From positions 1 to 8,432 of the forward strand of contig JAEPNS010000129.1 in NCBI GenBank assembly GCA_017643325.1: 8,432 bases of DNA, read 5' to 3'. Under the pieces are notes generated by a model. It did no database searches and was not told the origin of the DNA. It was given only the letters and a program-made list of their open reading frames with translations. Source of the DNA: Alphaproteobacteria bacterium (GTDB lineage Bacteria > Pseudomonadota > Alphaproteobacteria > UBA6615). Position numbers and translations under genes: made by a program. Positions 1-5,852 of the stretch are shown piece by piece. Numbering within the stretch: the first letter of the stretch is position 1; each line of letters starts with the position of its first letter.

Positions 1-213
1 ACCGCCGTCGCGCTCGACGGTTTCACGGTCGACATCACGAAACAGGAACTCGCCGCCCGCGACTGGATCGTGGCGATCAAGGGCGACGGCCGGTATCTCA
101 ACATCGGCGGCCGGGGCCCGGTCTGGATCGTCTACGACGTGCCCGGCGGCAACGCCACGGGCGAGGACGATAACCGCTGGCCCTGGGCGGTCTACTACAT
201 CCGCGCGGACTAG
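1..213 (+). CDS. Partial 3' end of a molybdopterin-binding-domain (SUOX-like) oxidoreductase-type protein
   Basis: Frame 1 is open from the first base to a TAG at 211-213, giving the last 70 residues of a protein whose start lies outside the window. The visible part contains ALDGFTVDI near the start, then GDGRYLNIGGRGPVWIVYD, and ends with a RWPWAVYYI segment. This order (a GF-type strand, a short G-rich turn, GRGPVWIVY, then an RWxW..xxI tail) is what I associate with the C-terminus of small proteins carrying the oxidoreductase molybdopterin-binding fold related to sulfite oxidase. The N-terminal part that would show a signal peptide or the cofactor cysteine is missing, so neither catalysis nor location can be judged. 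It is followed by a terminator-like hairpin and a 197-bp gap, so it is probably a separate transcription unit from the hydrolase operon. The reading frame is certain; the family call is from memory of the pattern and is moderate. Confidence 0.6.
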   Translation, partial: TAVALDGFTVDITKQELAARDWIVAIKGDGRYLNIGGRGPVWIVYDVPGGNATGEDDNRWPWAVYYIRAD

Positions 214-239
214 GCGCATCCGCCACGCCCGAACGCAAG

Positions 240-261
240 CGGCCCCGCGCGTGCGGGGCCG
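240..261 (+). terminator. GC-rich hairpin terminator after the upstream gene
   Basis: A perfect 9-bp inverted repeat, CGGCCCCGC / GCGGGGCCG with a 4-nt GCGT loop, starts 27 bases after the upstream stop codon. The stem is strong and well placed for an intrinsic terminator. The downstream bases (TTGCCGTTGG) form only a broken, weak T tract, so termination may be partial or assisted. The structure is symmetric, but no gene approaches from the other side. Confidence 0.6.
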
Positions 262-309
262 TTGCCGTTGGTGTGCCGGGGGCACTTCCACCATGTTCCC
301 CTTTTCCAC

Positions 310-320
310 TATCATAAAAT
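310..320 (+). promoter_or_regulatory. Possible promoter -10 region upstream of the hydrolase operon
   Basis: TATCATAAAAT is the most AT-rich patch in the intergenic region, and TATCAT (310-315) matches five of six bases of a sigma-70 -10 box. I see no convincing -35 hexamer at 16-18 bp upstream. If used, transcription would start near 322 and the leader would begin just before the stem-loop at 331-350, leaving a leader of about 90 nt ahead of the first hydrolase. This is a weak call, based on composition and position. Confidence 0.3.
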
Positions 321-330
321 TCTGGAACCG

Positions 331-350
331 GCCGGGTCCGGATACCCGGC
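331..350 (+). promoter_or_regulatory. Stem-loop in the probable 5' leader of the operon
   Basis: GCCGGGT (331-337) and ACCCGGC (344-350) are perfect inverted repeats around a 6-nt loop (CCGGAT). The element lies 60 bases before the start codon of the first hydrolase gene. It could be a stabilising hairpin at the mRNA 5' end or a dyad operator for a repressor. It has no T tract after it (TACAAAAACC), so it is not a terminator. The inverted repeat is directly visible; its role is not known. Confidence 0.4.
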
Positions 351-410
351 TACAAAAACCGGTCGCAACACGCGGCCGATAACCTTGCGTGCCCGGGGGA
401 GTGAGCTTCG

Positions 411-2204
411 ATGGCCAAGAAAAAGACACCGTATATGGACGACCAGGCGTGGACCGATGTGCGTGACGGCATGCGCATCGACTGGGACGTGCCCATCGAG
501 ATGGATGACGGGCTCGTCCTGCGCTGCGACGTCTACCGCCCGATCAAGGACGGCAAGTATCCGGTCATCATGACCTACGGCCCCTACGGCAAGTTCCTGC
601 ACTTCGACGACGCCTATCACGACCAGTACCAGCGCATGCTGGAGGATTTCCCGGAGATCGGCGCCGGGACAACCGAGAAGTATCAGAACTGGGAAGTCGT
701 CGACCCCGAGCGCTGGGTGCCGGACGACTACGTTTGCATCCGTGTGGATTCCAGGGGCACCGGCCGCTCGCCGGGCGTGATCGACATCTGGTCGCTGCGC
801 GAGGCGCAGGACCTGGCGATCTGCGTCGACTGGGCGGGCGTGCAATCCTGGTCGAACGGCAAGGTCGGCCTGAACGGGATTTCCTACTACGCGGAGAACC
901 AGTGGCAGTGCGCCGCGCTGCAGCCCAAGCACCTGGCCGCGATCTGCCCCTGGGAGGGCGCGGCGGACTTCTACCGCGACATGGGCCATCACGGCGGCAT
1001 CCTGTGCAACGGCTTCGTCAAGGACTGGTCGGAAGCGCAGGTCTACTCGGTGCAGTACGGCAAGGGCACGAACGGCAAGCGCTCGCGCATGAACGGCGAG
1101 TGGGTGTCAGGCCCCGAGACGCTGACCGAGGAAGAACTCGGCGCGAACCGCAACAACTTCTATGACGATGTGCGTACGCGAAAGCTGGACAGCGACGAGT
1201 ACTGGCAGTCACGCATGCCTGACTGGTCCAAAGTCAAGGTGCCGATGCTGTCGACCGCCAACTGGGGCGGGCAGGGGCTTCACCCCCGCGGCAATTTCGA
1301 GGGGTTCACCCAGTCGGCGTCGAAGGAAAAGTGGCTCGAGGTGCACGGGATCGAGCACTGGACGCATTTCTATACAGACTACGGGATGGACCTGCAGAAA
1401 CGCTTCTTCGGCTACTACCTGAAGGGCGAGAAAAACGGCTGGGACAAGCAGCCGAAGGTCCAGCTTCAGATCCGGCATCCCGGCGAGAAGTTCGTCGAGC
1501 GGCATGAGAACGAATGGCCGCTCAAGCGGACCGAGTGGACAAAGTTCTATCTCGAGCCGGGCGACATGAGCATGTCGACCACGCCCCAGAAAAAGAAGGG
1601 CGAAGTGACCTACGGCGGTTTCTCCGACGGCGTGACCTTCATGACGCCGCCGCTGGAAGAGGATGTCGAGATCACCGGGCCGATCGCGTCCAAGCTCTTT
1701 GTCTCCTCGGCCACGGAGGACGCGGACCTGTTCCTGGTCGTGCGCGTGTTCGCGCCGGACATGAAGGAGGTCACCTTCCAGGGCGCGCTCGACCCGCACA
1801 CGCCGATCGCCCAGGGCTGGCTGCGCTGTTCGCACCGCAAGCTGGACAAGAAGAAGACCCTGCCTTACCGGCCGTACCACACCCATGACGAGGAACAGCC
1901 GCTGGAGCCGGGCAAGACCTATGAGGTCGATGTCGAGGTCTGGCCGACCTGCATCCACGTGCCGAAGGGCTACCGTCTGGCCCTGTCGGTGCGCGGCAGC
2001 GACTACGTCTATCCGGGCGATTCCAATACCGATCTTGGCGAATATGCGAACTGGACCGGTTGCGGCCTGTTCCGCCACGACGACCCGCGCGACCGGCCGG
2101 CGCACATATTCGGCGGCGACGTGACCTTGCATACCGGACCGAAAGAACAGGCTTACGTGATGTTGCCGGTGATCCCCGAGAAGAAGGGGCGCGGCAAGAA
2201 ATAA
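411..2204 (+). CDS. CocE/NonD family (peptidase S15-like) alpha/beta hydrolase, copy 1
   Basis: This 597-residue protein belongs to the CocE/NonD hydrolases, serine enzymes that cleave ester or amide bonds; the substrate is not known here. Residues about 20-370 form the alpha/beta-hydrolase part: DWDVPIEMDDG (24-34), RVDSRGTGRSPG (111-122), and the nucleophile elbow GISYY with Ser158. The last ~220 residues are the beta-rich jelly-roll (PepX_C-like) domain, including DPHTP (461-465) and SHRKLD. The usual catalytic-acid motif GGWxDG is replaced by NWGG (284-287). EHWTH (315-319) occupies the place of GPW-S/T-H, so His319 or His316 is the candidate base. Both ends are lysine-rich (MAKKK at the start, KKGRGKK at the end), unlike its two siblings. 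The start is supported by GGGGGAG at 395-401 and an in-frame TGA at 402-404, which excludes a longer protein. No signal peptide is seen, so it is probably cytoplasmic. It is the first gene of the putative operon. Confidence 0.9.
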   Translation: MAKKKTPYMDDQAWTDVRDGMRIDWDVPIEMDDGLVLRCDVYRPIKDGKYPVIMTYGPYGKFLHFDDAYHDQYQRMLEDFPEIGAGTTEKYQNWEVVDPERWVPDDYVCIRVDSRGTGRSPGVIDIWSLREAQDLAICVDWAGVQSWSNGKVGLNGISYYAENQWQCAALQPKHLAAICPWEGAADFYRDMGHHGGILCNGFVKDWSEAQVYSVQYGKGTNGKRSRMNGEWVSGPETLTEEELGANRNNFYDDVRTRKLDSDEYWQSRMPDWSKVKVPMLSTANWGGQGLHPRGNFEGFTQSASKEKWLEVHGIEHWTHFYTDYGMDLQKRFFGYYLKGEKNGWDKQPKVQLQIRHPGEKFVERHENEWPLKRTEWTKFYLEPGDMSMSTTPQKKKGEVTYGGFSDGVTFMTPPLEEDVEITGPIASKLFVSSATEDADLFLVVRVFAPDMKEVTFQGALDPHTPIAQGWLRCSHRKLDKKKTLPYRPYHTHDEEQPLEPGKTYEVDVEVWPTCIHVPKGYRLALSVRGSDYVYPGDSNTDLGEYANWTGCGLFRHDDPRDRPAHIFGGDVTLHTGPKEQAYVMLPVIPEKKGRGKK

Positions 2205-2216
2205 CGATGGACATAG

Positions 2217-2240
2217 GGCGGCTTCGGAAACAGAGCCGCC
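2217..2240 (+). promoter_or_regulatory. Intercistronic stem-loop between hydrolase copies 1 and 2
   Basis: GGCGGCT (2217-2223) and AGCCGCC (2234-2240) form a perfect 7-bp stem with a 10-nt loop inside the 69-bp gap after copy 1. It is followed at a distance by a short TTTT (2253-2256) and then the Shine-Dalgarno of copy 2. It could protect the 3' end of the upstream message, mark an RNA processing site, or act as a weak attenuator that lowers expression downstream. The T run is about 12 bases from the stem, so a classic terminator is unlikely. Confidence 0.4.
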
Positions 2241-2260
2241 AGACCTGTCCGGTTTTCCTG

Positions 2261-2268
2261 GGGAGGAG
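2261..2268 (+). promoter_or_regulatory. Ribosome binding site of hydrolase copy 2
   Basis: GGGAGGAG lies 5 bases before the ATG at 2274. It is the strong purine-rich site that fixes the start of copy 2, and it agrees with the alignment of the N-termini of copies 2 and 3 (both begin MD, then SY at residues 5-6). Confidence 0.75.
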
Positions 2269-2273
2269 AAACC

Positions 2274-4043
2274 ATGGACGATATCAGCTACGCGGGTGAC
2301 CCGATCTTCAAGACCGAGTTCCGCGAAGGCATGCGTGTCGACTGGGACGTGCCCATCGAGATGGACGACGGCAATGTCCTGCGGGCGAATGTCTACCGGC
2401 CCGACGACGACGGGACCTATCCGGTGGTCATGTCTCACGGCCCCTACGGCAAGGACCTCCACTTCGAGGAGATCTACAAGACCTGCTGGGACCTGATGTG
2501 CGAGAACCACCCGGACGTGCCGGCGGGGTCGACCAACATCCACCAGAGCTGGGAGGTCTGCGACCCCGAGAAGTGGGTCCCGAAGGGCTTTGTGGTCATC
2601 CGGGTCGATTCACGTGGGGCCGGGCGGTCGCCGGGCTACCTGGAGCACTGGAGTCCGCGCGAGACCCGGGACTTTGCCGAATGCATCGAATGGGCCGGGG
2701 TCCAGCCCTGGTCGAACGGCAAGGTCGGCCTGTCGGGCATCTCCTACTACGCGGTCAACCAGTGGCAGGTGGCGGCGTTGCAGCCGAAGCACCTCGCCGC
2801 GATCTGTCCGTGGGAGGGTTTCAACGATTTCTATCGGGAACTCTCGTATCAGGGCGGCATCTACACGACGTTCGCGCGGCACTGGTACGACATGCAGATC
2901 CTCAAGATCCAGCATGGCTATGGCGACAGGGGCTGGCGCTCGCGCGCCAACGGAGAGTGGGCCGCGGGGCCGGAGACCCTGTCCGATGAGGAACTGGTCG
3001 CCAATCGCTACGATCTCTACCAGAGCTATATCTCCCATCCGTTCGACGACGCTTATTACGCGGCGCTGACGCCCGATTTGTCGAAGGTCGAGGTGCCGCT
3101 GCTGAGCTGCGCCAACTGGGGCGGGGCGCCGCTGCATCCGCGTGGCAACTTCAACGGCTTCAAGCAGGCGGCCTCGAAGCACAAATGGCTCGAGGTGCAC
3201 GGGCTCGAGCACTGGTCGCTCTACTACACCGACTACGGCAACGACCTGCAGATGCGTTTCTTCGAGCGCTTCCTGCGCGACGATGAATCCGCATGGCCCG
3301 ACGAGCCGCGCGTGCAACTCCTTGTCCGGCATCCCGGCGAAGAGTTCGTGCCGCGCGGTGAGGACGACTGGCCGATTCCGCGCACCGAATGGACGAAGTT
3401 CCACCTCGACCCGGAGGGGCAGATCCTCCAGGACCGGCCGACCGAAAACGCGGGCGCGATCACCTTCGCCGCGATGGGCGATGGCTTGACGTTCCTGTCG
3501 AGCCCGCTGGGCGAGGACATGGAGATCTGCGGGCCGATGGCCGTGAAGCTGAACGTGTCGTCCGACACGAAGGATGCGGACATCTTCGTGATCCTGCGCG
3601 TGTTCGAGCCGCACATGCGCGAGGTCACGTTCCGCGGGGCGCTCGACCCGCACACGCCGGTGGCGTCGGGATGGCTGCGGGCCTCGCACCGCAAACTCGA
3701 TCCGGACCGCTCGGAGGAATGGGCGCCCTATCATCCGCACGACGCGGCCGAAGAACTCACGCCGGGTGACGTCTATGAACTCGACATCGAGATTCATGCT
3801 TCCGGCGTGGTGGTCCCGAAGGGCTACCGCTTCGCCCTGTCGGTCAAGGGCTGCGACTATGTCTATCCGGGGGAGACGAACGCGGGCCTGTCCAACATGA
3901 AGAACACCTTCACCGGCGTCGGCCCGTTCCTGCACGACGACCCGGAAAACCGCCCGGCGGACGTATTCGACAACAACATCACCGTACATCTCGGTCCGGA
4001 CCGGGCCGGCTACGTGCTTCTGCCGATCATTCCGGCGAAATAG
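2274..4043 (+). CDS. CocE/NonD family (peptidase S15-like) alpha/beta hydrolase, copy 2, divergent active site
   Basis: This 589-residue paralogue aligns end to end with copy 3 at equal length and with copy 1 with few indels. By eye, well over half of residues are shared. It keeps DWDVPIEMDDG (23-33), RVDSRGAGRSPG (110-121), the nucleophile elbow GISYY (Ser157), NWGG (281-284) in place of GGWxDG, and the C-terminal jelly-roll (about 370-589) with DPHTP and SHRKLD. Two changes stand out. The position equal to the GPW-S/T-H histidine is Leu316 (EHWSL, codon CTC), where both siblings have His. The GHHGG loop of the siblings is SYQGG here (191-195). His309 and His313 remain and are shared by all three copies, so activity is not excluded. 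It may have a different substrate, reduced activity, or a structural role with its siblings. No signal peptide is seen. The stop codon is followed 11 bp later by copy 3, so translation is probably coupled. Confidence 0.9.
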   Translation: MDDISYAGDPIFKTEFREGMRVDWDVPIEMDDGNVLRANVYRPDDDGTYPVVMSHGPYGKDLHFEEIYKTCWDLMCENHPDVPAGSTNIHQSWEVCDPEKWVPKGFVVIRVDSRGAGRSPGYLEHWSPRETRDFAECIEWAGVQPWSNGKVGLSGISYYAVNQWQVAALQPKHLAAICPWEGFNDFYRELSYQGGIYTTFARHWYDMQILKIQHGYGDRGWRSRANGEWAAGPETLSDEELVANRYDLYQSYISHPFDDAYYAALTPDLSKVEVPLLSCANWGGAPLHPRGNFNGFKQAASKHKWLEVHGLEHWSLYYTDYGNDLQMRFFERFLRDDESAWPDEPRVQLLVRHPGEEFVPRGEDDWPIPRTEWTKFHLDPEGQILQDRPTENAGAITFAAMGDGLTFLSSPLGEDMEICGPMAVKLNVSSDTKDADIFVILRVFEPHMREVTFRGALDPHTPVASGWLRASHRKLDPDRSEEWAPYHPHDAAEELTPGDVYELDIEIHASGVVVPKGYRFALSVKGCDYVYPGETNAGLSNMKNTFTGVGPFLHDDPENRPADVFDNNITVHLGPDRAGYVLLPIIPAK

Positions 4044-4048
4044 GGGGA
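4043..4048 (+). promoter_or_regulatory. Ribosome binding site of hydrolase copy 3, overlapping the copy 2 stop codon
   Basis: The purine run GGGGGA begins with the last base of the TAG stop of copy 2 and ends 6 bases before the ATG at 4055. The overlap of stop codon and ribosome binding site suggests translational coupling of copies 2 and 3, and it supports the chosen start. Confidence 0.65.
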
Positions 4049-4054
4049 AACAAC

Positions 4055-5824
4055 ATGGACGGCGAGAGCTACACGGATATCGGCCAGAACTACGACAAGG
4101 TCATCGCGGGTATCCGCATCGACTGGGACGTGCCCATCGAGATGGACGACGGCATCGTCCTGCGCTGCGACGTGTACCGTCCCGACGACGATGGCGAGTA
4201 TCCGGTCATCATCAGCTACGGGCCCTACTGCAAGTGGCTGCACTGGAAGGATGGCTATCCCTACCAGTGGAAGCAGATGATCGAGGACTACCCCGATTGC
4301 CTCGCCGGCTCGTCGAACCGCTACCAGAACTGGGAACTGGTCGACCCCGAAAAGTGGGTGCCGGACGGCTATGCCTGCGTGCGCGTGGATTCGCGTGGGG
4401 CCGGGCGCTCTCAGGGCATGCTCGACGTCTGGTCGGCGCGCGAGGCGAAAGACTTCCATGACTGCATCAACTGGGCAGGCACCCAGCCCTGGTCGAACGG
4501 CAAGGTCGGCACCAGCGGAATCTCCTACTACGGCATGAACCAGTGGCAGGTGGCATCGCTGCAGCCGAAGCATCTGGCCGCGATGTGCGTCTGGGAAGGG
4601 GCGGCCGACTATTACCGCGATCTCGGTCACCATGGCGGGATCGCCTGCCGGTTTCCGTCGGTCTGGTACAACAGCGCCGTCGTCCCGCGCCAGCACGGCA
4701 AGGGCGTCAACGGCATCAAGAGCCGGATGAACGGCGAATGGATTTCCGGGCCGGAGACGCTGACCGAGGAAGAGCTGGCGGAAAACCGCCGCGACTTCGG
4801 CAAGGACATTCTCGACCACCCGCTGATTGACGATTACTGGAAGGCGCGCTTCCCGGATTTCTCGAAGATCAACGTGCCCCTGCTGTCATCGGGGAACTGG
4901 GGTGGCGTGGGGCTGCACCCGCGCGGCAACACCGAGGGTTTCGTCAACTCGGCCACGGACCAGAAGTGGCTGGAGATGCACGGCCTCGAGCACTTCACCC
5001 ACTACTACACCGACTACGGGATCGACCTGCAGAAGCGTTTCTTCGGGCACTTCCTGAAGGGCGAGGACACCGGCTGGGACAAGCAGCCGCGCGTCCAGCT
5101 CCTAGTGCGCCATCCGCACGAAAAGTTCGTCCAGCGCGCGGAAGAGGACTGGCCGATTCCGCGCACCGAGTGGACGCCGATGTACCTGGACCCGTCCGAC
5201 AAATCCCTGTCCGGCGACCCCCTGGCGCAAGAAACGAGCATCGCGTACGACCCGATGGGCGACGGGGTGACGTTCCTCGCTCCGCCGGTCGAGGCCGAGA
5301 CCGAGATCACGGGTCCCGTTGCGGCGAAGCTGTTCGTCTCGTCCGAGACCGAGGACGCGGATCTGTTCCTCGTGCTGCGGGTGTTCACGCCCGACCTCAA
5401 GGAAATCGTCTACAAGGGCTCGAACGACCCGCACACGCCGGTCGCGATCGGCTGGCTGCGCGCCTCCCATCGCAAGCTCGATGAGGAGAAGACGCTTCCG
5501 TACCGGCCGTACCACACCCACGACGAGCTGCAGCCGCTGACACCCGGGGAGGTGTACGAACTCGATATCGAGATCTGGCCGACATCGATCGTGCTGCCCG
5601 AAGGCTACCGGCTGGGCCTCAGTGTGCGCGGGCGTGACTATGTCTGGCCGGGCTACGAACCGGGTTCGCCGGAGATCGCCGGCCGCGTCCAGTACGGCGT
5701 CGGACCGTTCAAGCACGAGATCAAGGGCAACCGGCCGATGGACGTGTATGGCGGCACGGTCACGCTGCACACGGGCCCGGACCACCCGTCCCACGTGCTG
5801 CTGCCGGTGATCCCGGAGAAATAG
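4055..5824 (+). CDS. CocE/NonD family (peptidase S15-like) alpha/beta hydrolase, copy 3
   Basis: This 589-residue protein is the third tandem paralogue. The alpha/beta-hydrolase part carries DWDVPIEMDDG (23-33), RVDSRGAGRSQG (110-121) and the elbow GTSGISYYG with Ser157; here the residue after SYY is Gly, restoring the textbook GxSxxG pattern where copies 1 and 2 have Ala. GHHGG (191-195), NWGG (281-284) and EHFTH (312-316) follow, with His313 and His316 as base candidates. The C-terminal jelly-roll (about 370-589) contains DPHTP and SHRKLD. Family knowledge predicts hydrolysis or transfer of an acyl group on an ester or amide; the substrate cannot be read from sequence. It has no signal peptide or membrane segment. 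It sits 11 bp after copy 2 and 28 bp before the ATP-grasp gene, all on one strand, which suggests joint expression. Local similarity alternates: the N-terminal start is closest to copy 2, while the HTHDE.QPL and FLKGE/YLKGE stretches are closest to copy 1. Confidence 0.9.
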   Translation: MDGESYTDIGQNYDKVIAGIRIDWDVPIEMDDGIVLRCDVYRPDDDGEYPVIISYGPYCKWLHWKDGYPYQWKQMIEDYPDCLAGSSNRYQNWELVDPEKWVPDGYACVRVDSRGAGRSQGMLDVWSAREAKDFHDCINWAGTQPWSNGKVGTSGISYYGMNQWQVASLQPKHLAAMCVWEGAADYYRDLGHHGGIACRFPSVWYNSAVVPRQHGKGVNGIKSRMNGEWISGPETLTEEELAENRRDFGKDILDHPLIDDYWKARFPDFSKINVPLLSSGNWGGVGLHPRGNTEGFVNSATDQKWLEMHGLEHFTHYYTDYGIDLQKRFFGHFLKGEDTGWDKQPRVQLLVRHPHEKFVQRAEEDWPIPRTEWTPMYLDPSDKSLSGDPLAQETSIAYDPMGDGVTFLAPPVEAETEITGPVAAKLFVSSETEDADLFLVLRVFTPDLKEIVYKGSNDPHTPVAIGWLRASHRKLDEEKTLPYRPYHTHDELQPLTPGEVYELDIEIWPTSIVLPEGYRLGLSVRGRDYVWPGYEPGSPEIAGRVQYGVGPFKHEIKGNRPMDVYGGTVTLHTGPDHPSHVLLPVIPEK

Positions 5825-5840
5825 CGGTCCGTTCGCCGCC

Positions 5841-5846
5841 GGAGGT
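5841..5846 (+). promoter_or_regulatory. Ribosome binding site of the ATP-grasp gene
   Basis: GGAGGT, a perfect anti-16S core, lies 6 bases before the ATG at 5853, fixing that start. It is the strongest Shine-Dalgarno in the window, so the ligase may be well translated despite being last in the operon. Confidence 0.8.
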
Positions 5847-5852
5847 CATCCC

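Noticed and set aside
273..298. Possible sigma-54 promoter or operator around GTGCCGGGGGCAC
   Set aside because: GGCAC is present, but there is no GC at the required 10-bp spacing downstream. The 5-bp inverted repeat is short and overlaps GC-rich sequence just after the terminator.
2207..2299. Small plus-strand frame starting at ATG 2207 in the gap between copies 1 and 2
   Set aside because: It has no ribosome binding site and overlaps the start of copy 2 in another frame; no support for expression.
1209..2543. Long minus-strand open frame of 444 codons opposite copies 1 and 2
   Set aside because: It is antisense to two well-supported hydrolase genes, spans the gap between them, is rich in V, R, L and H as expected for the complement of GC-rich coding sequence, and shows no recognisable domain.
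2610..3989. Long minus-strand open frame of 459 codons opposite copy 2
   Set aside because: Same reasoning: a shadow of the hydrolase gene in a GC-rich genome. A similar shadow occurs opposite copy 3, which shows it arises from the shared coding sequence.
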